From Stemphylium vesicarium (Eukaryota > Ascomycota > Dothideomycetes > Pleosporales > Pleosporaceae): 36,528 bases of DNA. Made by a program: the position numbers and the translations under genes. Positions 1 to 12,383 of the stretch are shown in pieces. Position 1 is the stretch's first letter, and each line of letters begins with the position of its first letter. The stretch is taken from the NCBI GenBank assembly GCA_004380135.1, contig QXCR01000223.1, positions 1 to 36,528 on the forward strand. The letters run 5' to 3'. A model generated the notes under the pieces. It did no database searches, had not been told where the DNA came from, and saw only the letters and a program-made list of their open reading frames with translations.

Positions 1-297
1 TCAGGCAGGACAAGGATAATGTTGTGATGGCAGTGATGGCAATAGACTCAGCGATGAGGATATAAGGATGGAAAGGTTTCATTGTTTCTCTCGTTGTGGT
101 CAACTCTCATAGTTACATCTCTTACCTAGATTGCCAACTAGTTATTCTATCGTTCATATAGAATTGAATTGTCTTTACCCGAATACCTACTATCCCACTT
201 AGTCGCCAGACAACTCTACGGGCCTACCGCCATACAATACCTCGCCTGCCTTAGTACGGACCAGGAACAGAGAAGTATCGCCGAACCCCGTATAACA
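1..297 (+). mobile_element. LTR of the element-D gypsy family, cut by the window edge
   Basis: This is the reverse complement of the 496-bp LTR at 16127-16622: the LTR terminus ccccgtataaca ends at 297 and matches the terminus that begins at 16127. Because element D is on the minus strand, this copy belongs to a plus-strand insertion. The sequence to its right is gypsy A pol on the other strand, so this is either a solo LTR or the 3' LTR of an element lying left of the window. The first 190 bases or so keep many CpA and TpG dinucleotides, so this copy is less RIPed than the LTRs of D. Confidence 0.8.
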
Positions 298-3200
298 CTA
301 AGTATATAATAATAAAGATATCTAAGTAAGTTCTTAATATATTATTAATAAGTTTCTAAAATATTACTAGGGCGTTTATAAGCCTAAAAAGTATAATAAT
401 ATATTTATAGTATTTATATCTTATTTAGAATACTATCTTCTATTCTTTACTTTTCTTTATTTTAATAAGATAGTATCTATCTTATAAATCTATTACTATA
501 AAAATTCTTATTTAAGATAATTAATTCTAAAGTTTTATAATATTAAGTAGTAGGTACTAATTCTTTACTATAATATTATTAAGCTTATAATAGTCTATAT
601 ATATTCTTAGTAGTTCTTTCTTCTTTAGTATAAAAAGTATTAGGAATTCTACTAGTAATATAGAAGATTTAATATATTCTTTCTTTAAATTCTTATCTAG
701 CTACTTTTTTAGCGCTTTAAGTTCTATCTTTAATAGTTAATATATTAGTCTAAAGGGTAAAGTTTTTTCTTTTTTTAGAATAATCTTATAATTCTAGAGT
801 TAATACTTTAATAAGGCTTTACTATCTACTACTTCTATAAAAAGATACTTAAATTTTTTATATTCTTTTAAGATATTAGAAGTTATATATTTCTCTAAAA
901 CTCTAACTTTATAATTTAGAGATATCTTACTAGTATCTATTAAGTTAAACTCTTATATCTTAAGGCTATTCTTATATAAGATTTACTATCTTTTAGTAAT
1001 ATTATAAACTTTTCTCTTATCTACTATTAAAATTAGTTAATATATAGGCTAACTTATAGTTGCGTCTAGTCTATAGTACTTAAATAAGAACTTCTTTAAT
1101 TTTTAGTTAATCTATAAGTTATATTCTTATAGCTAGAAAAGTTTTAATATAATATTATAAGTAGCTAGTCTAAAGACGTCTAAGTCTATTCTTTCTTAGT
1201 ACTCTTAAATACTAAGCGTTATATTAATAATCTTATTTATAATCTTACTTTCTTCTAGTATTAATTATCTATTAGTAATCTATAATAGATAGGACTAATA
1301 TTTCTATAGTAGTTAAAGTCTAGCTTTGTCTACTACGTGCGCTAAAATATAGTTTGCTTCTAATTCTAAATTTACTAAAGTATATATCTATACTCTATTA
1401 AGCTATACTAGTAGCTTAATAAGTTCTAAGGGATTTACTATATTAATCTTCTTAGCTAGGCCTTCTTAGCTATTTACTAGTCTAAAAAAGACTTAGTTCT
1501 AAATCTATAGAATTCTTTCGTATTATAGTACTTATTATATACGCTACTAAGGTATATTTACTAATCGTGCTCCTTATATTTATAGATAGAGTTATTAATA
1601 TATTATATCTTATATATAGTTTATATCTAGATAATATCTTATAAGTCTTTATAACTAAGAAAATAAGTATTCTTATACTTATCTTATAGGTGCTTTAGAT
1701 ATATATCTTTAATATATATATTTTATTTTATCTTATACTTAGAGAATCTATACACTCTTCTTAGAGACTATATAGATCTCTTCTTTTCTAAGTAATAAGT
1801 CTTATAAAAGTCGTATATATAACTAGTCTATAATAACTTAGTATAGTAGGGATTATAAGAATTATATTAGTACTAGACTATAGTATCTTAGCTTATTTAG
1901 TTAATCTTTTATTTACTTTAAGATTAGTTTTATAACTATTACTTTTCTACTTTTTTAGCTTATAATAGCTTATTATTTTAAGAGTATTATATAAACTCTT
2001 AAATATCTTATTTTAGAATCTTAACTATCTAGCTATCTAATTCTACGGCGTATAGAGTTATCTCTTAGATATCTTTATTAGAAGGTATAACTATAGGCTT
2101 ATTTTATACTTATAGTACTTATTTAACTTATTAAAGATTCTTTAGTATTAGTAGGAACTTCTTAATCTCTAGAGAATTATTTTCTTAATCTTAATTAATT
2201 TTATAGGCTAGATTATAAAAGTACTATTATATAGTTTATAAAATATTTAGGGTTTCTATAGTATAGTCTATTAATTCCTTATTAAGATAGTAGAGTAGGC
2301 TATTAATCTATAGTAATAGCGACTCTATCTCTAGTAGACTTATATAGGGCGTACTTAATTAATATTTCTTCTTAAACGTAGCTATCTTATTATACTTAGT
2401 GCGTAGTAATTCTACTATTTCTTTTTCTAGTATATTATACTCCTTATTAGATATAAGTAAGTTATCTAGGTATTTAGTTCTTATAATAGTAAGATTCTTA
2501 ATTCCTTTAAGAATACCTTCTTTATTATCTACTTAGTATTTAATTATAGATTTTATAATAACTTCTTATAATTTATTAGCTAGTTTACTAGCCTTTCTAA
2601 GTACGTTAACTTATTATGTAACTTTATTTTTACTATAATAGTCCTATACTATATAGCCTACTTTATTATAGGTATAGTAAGTAATTAGCTTCTTACTCTT
2701 ATTACGCTAAAACTTTAGTTAATCTAGTCTCTTATTAATATTATTAAAGTATATAGGCTTATAGCTATTCGTAGCGTATATATTAGAGACTTAAGATACG
2801 TAGCTTTGCTAACGTCCTTAATTAGAGTATAAATATTAAGGCTAGTATCTTTAATTAGTTATTTATAGGCTCTTAGATATAAGTTCTTTAGTTAAATAGT
2901 CTTTCCTCTAGTATAAGCTTATATAACTTATTATTAATTTAAATAGCTTTATTTATAAATTTATTAAGTATATTAAGGTTAGATCTATTTTATATAAGTT
3001 TCTTACGTATAATTAGCTTAAGACCTTATTAATATATCTATATTAAAGTATTATTATTTTAGTTAATAGCTATAGCGTATTATTAGAACTTAGTTATATA
3101 GTTAGTAGTAGACCTAGTCTATCTAAGCCTTTAAATCTTTTATTTTATAACTACTAATTTCTTAAAGGGTAAAAAGACTTCTTTTATCTTAGCTTTAAAA

Positions 3201-3784
3201 GCGTCTTAGTTATTAATAAGATTAATATTATTTTAGTTATTAACATTATTATTTATATATTAGTATAAGATAGAGTTAGCCTACTTCTCTATATTACTAT
3301 AAAGAAAGATAGTAGCCTATATAACTTTATTATTATTATTAATTCTATTTTCTTTAATATAGAGGTATCTATTAACTTAGAGTAGCTAAGCTTTAAGCTT
3401 ACTATAGTTACTATAGTATAAATTAAGCTTATTACTACGTACTAAGGTATAGGTAGCGTCTATAGTTATATCTAGGGTATCTATTACTACGTTACTTATT
3501 TTAAGAGTATTTAAAGTGTAAAAGTCTATTTTTAGAGAGTTCTAGAGTTAGTTCTTAGAAATAAGCTAAGCGCGTAATAGATAAGATAAGTTAAGTATAA
3601 TATAAAGATTAATAAATAACTTAAGAGTTTAAAAATTAAGTACTAATTCTTAAATTTTAAAGTTAAATATAGCGACTATAAAGGTATACTATCTAGTAGC
3701 TATATACTTATATAATAGTTATATTAACTCCTAATAATAGTAAGGCATAACTTCTAGTAATAGTTATAATAGTTATAATTACTC

Positions 3785-3972
3785 TTAGCGATAGTTGCGG
3801 TAGTCGTGATCGCTCCTAGCGATAGTCCTTGGCGCAGTGATTGGTTACGTGACTGCTGGCAGTTAGCGTTTTGCAGGATCGCTATCCTGGTCTTGCTCGT
3901 GCGGCGCGGTTGCGGCGTGGTTGCGGCGTGGTTGCGGCGTGGTCGTAAGCGTTTTGACTTCGGGTCGTAACA
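3785..3972 (-). mobile_element. Probable 5' LTR of gypsy A (little-RIPed part)
   Basis: Read on the minus strand this block starts tgttacgacccgaag at 3972, the TG start expected of an LTR, and lies upstream of the gag of element A. It keeps CpA and TpG, unlike both flanks. Its inner end cannot be placed because the RIPed sequence below 3785 hides the CA terminus, and no second copy is in the window to align with. It holds the 11-bp tandem repeat listed separately. Confidence 0.5.
3901..3944 (+). repeat. Tandem repeat, four copies of an 11-bp GC-rich unit
   Basis: The unit gcggcgtggtt occurs four times head to tail with one or two mismatches (gcggcgcggtt, gcggcgtggtt twice, gcggcgtggtc). It lies in the presumed LTR of gypsy A. 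Tandem subrepeats in an LTR often belong to the U3 promoter region; that role is an inference here. Confidence 0.85.
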
Positions 3973-6033
3973 GTATAGAGATAGCTTATTTTAATAATTA
4001 GTTAATAATAACTATAATCTAGTCGTAACTAGATTTATTCTTAGGAAATTCCTTAAAATTAATATAGAGGTGTTATATTAGTCTTTTAGAAATTAGTAGT
4101 AGATAAATTAATCTATAAGTATAGATCTATCTTAGGTGTGCTCTATAGTAGGCACTATAGTTACGTATATAGCGTTTATAAGTAGCTTCTATACTCTTCT
4201 AATAATACTTTTAGGCTAGTAACTAGTACGTTTTAGTAGCGCTTAGGTAGATAGATAAAATCTAGTCGTATACCTTATAGATAAGACGGGTGTATAAGAG
4301 GGAGTTAGTAATAATATATAGGTAGTTACTAAAGAGTAATAAGCTATTATATATTTAGTACTACGTTAGTAGTAGTAATTATTCTTAAATAAATAATATC
4401 TAATTCTTCTAAAGTAGAGCTTCTACTAGTTATAAGAAATTAAGAGATATTATTTTATTAATAGACTCTATAATATTTAGACTAATAGTTTAAATTATAG
4501 TATAGGTAATATAAACTATAGCTAGTTTAGCGTTAATTTAAGAATATAGTTAGTATTATCCTAAAAGAACTTATAATTAGTTATTAACTTAAGCTATCTT
4601 TAAATTCTCTATATTCTATTTATAATAGCTTAGAATATTAGCTTAGGTATTATCTTTACTAAAGGTATAGATAATCTAGAAATTAAACTAAGTAAGCTCT
4701 TTAGCTTATTAAACTTATTAAGAATTAAGTACTTTTATAGTTATAAAATACTCTAAAGATTAATAATCTAAAAGTACTTTAATTTAAGTCTATATTAAAA
4801 TTAATTCTACTTTCTACTTAGTAAATATAGTTATAATTATAAAAAGTTCTTTATTATATATCTTCTAATTAAGTTTAGCTCTTATTAGATAATAGTTATA
4901 AAAGACTATAAGATACTAACTACTATTAGGCTACTTTTAAGAGAAGACTCTAGTAATTATACTATCTAATATATTAGTCTCTAGTCTTGTATCTAGTTTA
5001 GAGTAGAAGTAATATAAGATTAGAATAGTAAATAAGGCTTTTCTTATCTTATTAAATACTTATTAATACTCTAAACTTTATATAAATAGTTTTAAAGAAC
5101 TCTATAATATAATAAGTAATTTAGCTACGCGTAAGAATTCTAGTATAAATTATTAATAAAATTTAGTAAATCTTAGAAATAACTTTATACTAGTAATAGT
5201 TATTAGTAACTTCTAATTCTATAGAATAGACACCTTATTAGAATTAATCTTAAGACCTTAACTTATTAGAATATATTTTAAGTACTTGATCTAGTTTATA
5301 TAGAATTCGCTTTTCTTAATATCTATATAAAGTCCTACTTAGCGTAGTTATTTTAGTACTTATTTAATATAGAAGGTATAAGTAACCTTATCTTTAGAGT
5401 AGATAAGAATATTATCTAGATAAGTAATATAAAAGTTATTAAAGTAATTAACTAGTACGTTATTTATATACTATTAGTAGGTAGCTAAGCTATTATATAG
5501 GCTAAATAGAAGGACCTTATATTTATACGTTCTATAGTAGGTGCGGAAAGTAGTATACTTTTCTAAATTAGGGTCTATTTAAATCTAGTTAGAAGTAGCT
5601 TAGATATTAAACTTAGTAAAGAACTTAGCTTTAGTAGGTTAAGATAATAGCTTATTAATATAGGGTATTAGATAGGCGTCCTTATAAGTAAGAGCGTTAA
5701 GTTTCTAATAGTCTATATAGACTCTAAGGTTACTATTTACTTTATAAATATAGAGAATAAGGGATATAAATAGACTCTAATTATACTTAATAAATTCTTT
5801 CTCTAAGTTATCTTATAGATATTTCTTAGTTACTTTTAACTCTTTAATACTTTATTTATATAAGGTATTATAAGCGTTTAGTAAAGATTTTATTAAGATA
5901 ATCTTATAATTATAGAATTAATACTTAGGGAGTTAGTTAGTAGTAGCCTTATTAAAGACATCTTAGTACTTCTTATAAATAGGTGGCAATTAGTCGCGAA
6001 GTAAGTTTATATTATTAGGATTGTCTCTAAGAG

Positions 6034-6497
6034 TAGGCTGGCAAATGGGTTGGGGCAACCGCGGGCTAGGTTAGGGTTGGGTTATAGGCTATAAGGACTA
6101 AAGTTAGAGTTAGGTTAGAGGTACACTAGCCTAGATTAGAGTTAGAGTAGGGCTACTCTAGTATAGGGCTAAGCTAAGTTAGAATTAGATTATCTTATTC
6201 TTCTTTAAAAAAGTTACTTATATAGAGCTTCTATATTATTATAATTATTTATTATAACTTCTATATATATAGCTTTATTATAATATATAAATAGCGTAGT
6301 TATCTAAATTTATAGCTATTTTTAACTAATCTAACTCTAACCTCTACTATAGCCTAGCTTATATCTAGCTCTACTTAAGATTAACTTAATTTTACTTTTA
6401 TACTATTACTAATTACCTTAGATTAGTATTAGGTTAGGTTAGGGCTGCTACTAAGACGACCTAACTCTAACCTAACCTAGACCTATTTGCTAGTCTA
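6034..6497 (+). mobile_element. hAT-type MITE, family 1, copy 1 (464 bp)
   Basis: The ends are taggctggcaaat and, inverted and RIP-altered, atttgctagtcta. The flanking octamer TCTAAGAG is present at both sides (6026-6033 and 6498-6505). An 8-bp duplication with a TAGG-like terminus is typical of the hAT superfamily. There is no coding capacity. The outer 80 bp on each side is rich in ttaggg- and ttgggtt-like motifs. An inverted second copy of exactly the same length is at 8339-8802. Insertion is into the pol region of gypsy B. Confidence 0.93.
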
Positions 6498-6992
6498 TCT
6501 AAGAGAGCGTTTATACTCTAATACGCGGTCTATTTTATATAATATAGTAGTAAAGAACTTATTTTCTTTTTACTTTATATTAAAGTATAATCTATTAGCT
6601 AAGATAAAAGTAATACGATAAAATCTAGAGGTTTAGGGCGGAACTAGGGTAATAGTAGGTTTAGTAGGGGGTAGAGGATTAGTAAGGTTAATAGAGTAGG
6701 AAATAATATTTCTTAGCTTAGGTACTCTTAGAATTTCTTAAATCTAGTTAATTAATAAACTCTAGTTCCTATATGCCTTATCTTATTCCTATAAGGCGTT
6801 ATAGTAAGCGATATCTAGTTCTATATTCTAGCTAGACTTTAGTTATGCTAGAGTTATAAGAAGAGGTAGGGCTACATTATAAATAGTAGGGTATTCTTTT
6901 AGCTAGAGGAAATAATTCTAATATATATCAAGCTAAAGTTAGAATTATCTAAGCTACTTAATACTAATAATATAATTCTACGAACCTAGGTC

Positions 6993-7368
6993 TAGGCTGG
7001 CAAATAGGTCTCCTCATCAGGAACTCAAATCCGCGATATCTCTATACATAATAACCCGATATAGACAATCGATAGCTTATTCCATAGCCTAAATCTACAT
7101 CTAGATTTTGTATGTAGAAAGTCTTTCTCTTAAGCTAATAACAAAAAGGTTATTAGCCAACCCACGTTGCCAAGAGTTGGGTCTCCACATTTTGCTCCGA
7201 ACTAAGATATCTAGCTAGGTACTGTAGCTAGCTAGATGCTTTCTATATACAAAATACAGGCCCATATTTAGGCTATAAAATAAGCTATTAATCGTCTAAA
7301 TTGGGTTAGAGCCTGTAGAGATATTGCAGCTTTTTAGATCCCGATGTGGAGACCCATTTACTAGCCTA
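6993..7368. mobile_element. hAT-type MITE, family 2 (376 bp) with long imperfect inverted repeats
   Basis: The element starts taggctggcaaatagg and ends with the inverted version atttactagccta. Perfect 8-bp duplications CCTAGGTC flank it (6985-6992 and 7369-7376). The two halves form an imperfect inverted repeat of about 130 bp each, so it could fold into one long hairpin. Its terminal 13 bp match family 1, which suggests the same transposase mobilised both, while the interior differs. It keeps many CpA and TpG dinucleotides, so it is younger, or had fewer copies, than its surroundings. Confidence 0.93.
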
Positions 7369-8338
7369 CCTAGGTCTATAATAATAAATAGGTAATTATA
7401 GATAGTTTAGCTATTAATTCTTATATAGAGTTAGATATAGCTATTTATAAGTATCTAGATCTAATCTTAAAAACCTTTAACTAGAATTTTAAATAAAAGA
7501 TATTAAATTAGTATTTAGAGAGATTTAGATAAAGGCTAGATAATAGATAAGTTTAAGAATAAAAATTCTTATGCGCCTATATTAATAAGAGAGTTTAACT
7601 TAATACTATAGCTATATAAGTAGAGTATAGTTAAGGTATAAAAATACTTTTCTCTAAATAAGTTTAATAAGTTTATATTAACTAAGTTATACTTATTCTA
7701 GCCTAAGATAGAGAGTTTTCTTAGGTATCTCTATTTTCTAACTAATTAGTATCTAAGGCGAACTTAGTTACGTCTATAAACTTTTACTTTTTAACTTCTA
7801 TTCTAATCTCTCTTATATAAGGCGTAAGGTAATTCTTAGAAAAATAACTAGTCTTCTTATAGTTATAGTAAGTACCTAATAATAAAGATAGTTAAGAAGT
7901 AGAAATATATAAGGGAGCTCTATTAATACTAAAGGAGGCTTAGAATAGTGTCGTATATAATTCTATAGTTAGTAATTAGGGCTACTCTATCGCTTATACC
8001 GCGGGTTAGATTAATAGTAGTATTAGTCTCTTTTTAGAGCCTTAGTAGTAAGAGGTTATCTTACTATAATCTAAAGTAGTAGTAGGTAGGGTATTATATC
8101 GCTCTATATTAAAGGTAGTAAAGTACTCTACTATTAGTATAAATTTATTTTTCTAGAAGCGTTAGAAGCCTAAGTTAGATATCTATAGTAAAGGTATAAT
8201 CTTTTCCTAAAAGTAAAAGAACTACTCTAATTTAGATATAAATCTCTTAATAGCTATACTAAGAAACTTTACCTTAAAGGAGGTAAAGGTTTCTCCTTTT
8301 TCTATCTATAAATAGTAGAATACTAATCTACTTTTTAC

Positions 8339-8802
8339 TAGACTAGCAAATAGGTCTAGGTTAGGTTGGGGTTAGGTCGTCTTAGTAGCGGCTCTAACCT
8401 AACCTAATACTAATTTAAAGTAATTAGTAATAGTATAGAAATAGAATTAGATTAGCCTTAAGTAGAGCTAAATATAAGCTAGGCTATAGTAAAAGTTAGA
8501 GTTAAATTAGTTAAAAATAGCTATAAATTTAAATAGCTACGCTATCTACGCATTATAATAAAGCTATATATATAAGAGTTATAATAAATAACTATAATAA
8601 TATAGAAGCTCTATATAAGTAACTTTTTTAAAGAAGAATAAGATAATCTAATTCTAACTTAGCTTAGCCCTATACTAGAGTGGCCCTACTCTAACTCTAA
8701 TCTAGGCTAGTATACCTCTAACCTAACTCTAACTCTAGTCCTTATAGCCTATAACCCAACCCTAACCTAGCCCGCGGCTGCCCCAACCCATTTGCCAGCC
8801 TA
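8339..8802 (-). mobile_element. hAT-type MITE, family 1, copy 2 (464 bp, inverted)
   Basis: This is the reverse complement of the copy at 6034-6497, the same 464 bp long, with point differences that are mostly C/T or G/A. The 8-bp duplication CTTTTTAC lies at 8331-8338 and 8803-8810. It interrupts the gag region of gypsy B; gag translation resumes in register on both sides. Confidence 0.93.
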
Positions 8803-9899
8803 CTTTTTACTTACTTATTTCTAGAGATAAAGAATAACTTAAGTAAGTTAATTATTTCTTTAGCGTCCTTAAACTATTAATTATTTAATTTAGATAAGTA
8901 CTAGGGCTCTAGGTACTCTTTTACTAGACTAGATATATATCTCTAAATTAGGGCTATTCTAGCTTATTCGCTCTAGTAGTAGTTAGAGTTAATATCTAAT
9001 TAATTCTTAATTAAGGCTTACTATTAGTAGAAAGTAGATTCTTTCTTATTAATAAGATAGTTAATTATTAGTATACGTTTAGATAGTTTTACTTTAGATA
9101 GTAAGAGGGACTTAGACTAGAATCTTACTCTAGAGGTATTATAAGATTATTAAGTAATTATTAAAGCTAATTTAGTAGTAAGTAAAATAAAATATTCTTA
9201 TATTAAATAACTAATTTAAGCTTAGAGCCTTTTAATTTCTTTAAGTAACTTATTAGTATTATTAGTTATTTTAGTTTCTTCTTTCTAGCTTACCTTAAAA
9301 TTAGAGGTAAGATTAGTAAAGACTATAGCTAATACTTTAGCTTAATTCTTTTTAGAGATAGTTCTCTAAACTAAATTTCTTATAGATCTTACTAGATCTA
9401 ATAATTTTATTAAGTTACTAAGTATTAGTAGTTAGCTCTAATTCTAGTAGGTTATTAATAGTCTCTAAGTTTCTATCTTAGCGTAATCTACGTAGCTTTT
9501 CTAAAGGTAATACTATTATAAGAGGATAGTAAGTTCTAAACCTAAAGGTTTTAGTTAATAAGAGGTTAATAGAATCCTATCTATACTAAATAGTTTATAA
9601 TAATAACTATATTTACCTCTAAACTAAATTAGAGGCGTATTAGAATAAAATAAATAGTAATATAATATTATTAAGAGGCTATTACTAGCTAGGACGAGTT
9701 TTCTATAATAATATAATAATATAGGTAAGATAAAAGATCTAAACTTAGTATAGTCTTACTTAAAAGTATATAAGAGTATATAAAAGAATTATAACTTAAA
9801 ATCTATTAATACCTATAAGTCTTATATAAAAGAATTATAGAAAACTACTTATCTATATCTAAGAAATAGTAGGCTTAAATATATATAGGCTAGAGAGAG

Positions 9900-11990
9900 C
9901 TAAATTAGAACTAAGTTAGAATTAGGTCTAAAGCGACTCGGGGTTAACTCTAAGTCTAGTCTTAGCTATAGCTATAACGAGGGAGGTAGCCTCGTTATAA
10001 AATAGAGGCAGCTAGTTCGTTAGAGGACTAGTCGGACGAGCTTAAGGCGCAATACTAATAAGAGGAAGAGGCTACTTACCTTACTAAAGAGGGTTTAGAG
10101 TAACCCTATACTAAAGAATTAAGAAAAGAGTAGAATAAGCTTAAAAAGCTTTAGTAGGAGATAGTAGCGAAGGATTAAGTCTACTAAGAAGTAAAGTAGG
10201 CGATAGAGAATTAAGAATAGTAGTTTCTAGTAAGCCTAGGCCTAAAGTGCTTAACTAAAGACTACTTAGTTAAGAAGGGAGTCTTATTCTATTAAGGACG
10301 CAAGTGGGTACTAAATAGCGACGAGTTAAGAACGGCGATTATTAGCAACGCTCACGACTCACTAGCTACGGGCCACCCAGGCCGCGAGCTGACGTATAAG
10401 ATACTTGCGAGAGACTACTTCTAGCTAGGCATAACTAACTTGATCCGAAGATATGTCAGAAACTGCGACACGTGCGGAAGGAGCAAGTCATGGAGAGAGG
10501 GCACGCAAGGCTTCCTAAAACCACTCCTGATACCCACTCGGATCTAGAAGAAGCTCTCTATGGATTTTGTCGAAGGACTGCTAGAGAGTAATAGTATAAT
10601 AAGTCTAATAGTAATTACTAATTAACTTAGTAAGAGCACGATCTTCGTACTACTTCTAGATATAAAGACGGAGACTATTATCTAAAAGTTTATTAAGCGC
10701 GTAGTCGCCTACTACTAGCTACTAGACGCTATTACGTCTAATAGGGGTAGCTAATTTATAAGCGCCCTATAGGCTAGATTATATAAGCTACTAAAAATTA
10801 ATTAGAGAATATTAACTACCTACTATCTATAAACTAATAGCGCTATAGAAAGAATAAATAGCGTCTAGGAGGCCTATATCTAATTCTTTATAAACTAGGC
10901 TTAAGACGACTAGGCACGACTCTACCTAATAGCCTAGATCGCGATTAATGGGAGAAACGCAACGTTAATAAGGATATCACTATTCTTCCTTTAGCATAGC
11001 CACGAAGTAGAACCTCTATAGCTTAAGATAGACAACGAGAGATAACTACGGAAGCCTACTAAATAGCTTTTAGACGAATTAAAGGCACTAGAGATCGCGG
11101 TTAAGCTATAGCAAGCTATAGAGCTAGCCTAAGCAGGAATGGCAGTCGCCTAGCAAGAATAAGAGAAATAGGCGAATAGAACTTGGAGAGAGGCATAGAG
11201 CTACTAAGTAGGTAATAAGATATAGCTAAAGCTTAATTAGTAGTATAGCACGGGGTGGAAGTTAAAGAAACTCGACTAGAAGAACGCCAAGTACACGGTA
11301 GTAAAGGTAATTAATAGCTACTTAGTTAAACTAGATACGCCCCTAGGCCTATACTCTATCTTTCACGTTAATTAGTTAAAACTTACTAGTAATAACCTAC
11401 TCTTAAATTAGATTTAGGACAACTATTAACTATAGCTACTATAGATAGAAGAAGAAGATAAATAGGAGGTAAAGGATATTATAGTAGAAGAGGTACGCCA
11501 CTATAGAAGAGGGCGTAAGCTATACTATAAGGTAAAGTAGAAAGAGTTCTACTAAATAACGCTTAAATTAGTAGAGCTACTAGAGGACGCTAAGGTAGTA
11601 GACTATTAGGAAGTATTTATAGAGGTAGAATAAGATAGTAAGGGCCGCCTCTTAGAAGAGTTTTAGAGAGGCGATATAGTACCACCCTAAGAGAGAGGGT
11701 ATTATAATAGGCTAAACGCTCTTTAGATAGCTTCTTAATAGAATCTTAATCTACTTATAGAATCTAGGTACTACCTTAAGCACCTAGATTCTCCGCGGAC
11801 TACCTAAACGACGTTTAGATAATAGCTGCAGGACCTAGGGGCTGCCCTATGCACCTAGACCTTACTAGCCTAATTATTACTCGGGTAACTAGCTTGTATA
11901 TAGTTAGCTACGTAGCTTAGGAGTTTAGCTCTCTATCGAATACAACTTTTGTATACCTCGCGATTGCTCCACGGAGCGCAGCCCCTTACA
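9900..11990 (+). mobile_element. Ty3/gypsy retrotransposon C, 3' part: integrase, chromodomain-like tail, 3' LTR
   Basis: The plus strand reads as the linker after RNase H, then an HHCC integrase zinc finger (GHPGRELTYKIL, then NCDTCGRSK at about 10455-10485), a DDE core (MDFVEGLL at about 10560, RIPed beyond it) and a C-terminal domain ending with a GRLLEEFQRGD-like tail at about 11640-11680. A purine run (gagagaggg) precedes the LTR at 11700. The 5' part (gag, RT) is absent at the junction with element B near 9.9 kb. About 10330-10570 is an unmutated island inside heavily RIPed sequence. The rest carries many TAG/TAA stops, so it is a pseudogene. Confidence 0.8.
11700..11990 (+). mobile_element. 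3' LTR of gypsy C (about 291 bp)
   Basis: It begins after the purine tract as tattataataggctaaa (RIPed from a TG start) and ends gccccttaca at 11990. Its last 100 bp match the small solo LTRs at 14055-14276 and 25247-25458 (shared blocks tctatcgaatacaa and gccccttaca). This marks the sharp edge between RIPed TE sequence and the bHLH island. Confidence 0.75.
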
Positions 11991-12383
11991 CAACTCCAGA
12001 CTACATATGGAGGCGCCGAGCAATCCTCTCACTATTCTTTCTGGAATCCTTCGAGGTTGCGTGTTGTCATGCAATTGCGTGTCCTGCAAACCGCCGGAAG
12101 GCAAACCCGGACCACTCTGGAGGACACACTTTGCCCTAGGGCGGCGCTAGGTTCGCCGATCCTTCCTTTCGGCAAAACGTTCCGAGCCGCTAAGTCCCCA
12201 ACTCGCCGTAAACGTGTCCTTTCTCTTATGCAGCATCATCCATTGCATGCAAAGACAAGGAGTGTGGAGAGAGCAAATGCGCAGTATGACGAAGTGGGAG
12301 AAATTGTTTGCTTCGATGCGACCCCCCGAAAATGAAGGCTCCACGTATCATGTCGCATGTGAGCAACCTACGCTCTCTCCATA
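11991..12383 (+). promoter_or_regulatory. Upstream region of the bHLH gene, no gene seen
   Basis: This stretch has ordinary composition and no RIP. An open frame at 11949-12335 starts inside the LTR of gypsy C and has no recognisable domain, so I do not call it a gene. The segment most likely holds the promoter and 5' UTR of the gene at 12384. A TE end lies only about 390 bp upstream of that gene. Confidence 0.4.

Larger units (their letters stand above)
298..3972 (-). mobile_element. Ty3/gypsy retrotransposon A, RIP-destroyed, gag to reverse transcriptase
   Basis: The minus strand translates, with dozens of TAA/TAG stops, into a gypsy gag-pol order. A gag region lies at about 3700-2700. A CCHC zinc knuckle at about 2690-2640 has its Cys and His codons turned into Tyr codons (TGC/TGT to TAC/TAT, CAT/CAC to TAT/TAC), as C-to-T RIP predicts. 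A reverse transcriptase at about 860-298 is recognisable by the remains of the KTLPFGPIY-like entry motif, the VDYRKLN-like block and the PFGLTNAP-like block. The frame runs into the LTR ending at 297, so RNase H and integrase are missing here; the LTR insertion probably split the element. No intact coding sequence remains, so it cannot be autonomous. Confidence 0.8.
3973..9880 (-). mobile_element. Ty3/gypsy retrotransposon B, RIP-destroyed, gag to RNase H, split by three MITEs
   Basis: With the three MITEs removed, the minus strand shows gag at about 9000-7380, reverse transcriptase at about 5990-5300, and RNase H down to about 4500. In the RT the remnants of the FRTRYGTYEY and LPFGLTNGPA motifs are clear near 5560-5490, and the catalytic YLDD reads YLDN at about 5420-5405, a C-to-T change. 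The RNase H region keeps a GKDNTQADILSR-like end. No integrase follows before the LTR of gypsy A at 3972, so the element is probably cut there. I could not place its own LTRs, so both outer limits are approximate. Almost every Gln and Trp codon is now a stop. Confidence 0.75.

Noticed and set aside
6070..6150. Internal telomere tract or chromosome fusion scar
   Set aside because: The G-rich strings are degenerate, confined to the MITE ends and repeated in the inverted second MITE copy, so they belong to the element.
298..12000. A/T-rich region as a centromere core or mitochondrial insert
   Set aside because: The AT-richness is fully explained by C-to-T mutation of recognisable gypsy elements; no mitochondrial genes or satellite arrays are seen. 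A pericentromeric position cannot be excluded.
11949..12335. 128-codon plus-strand open frame
   Set aside because: It begins inside the 3' LTR of gypsy C and crosses the LTR border; no domain, no splice context, and it ends before the bHLH gene.
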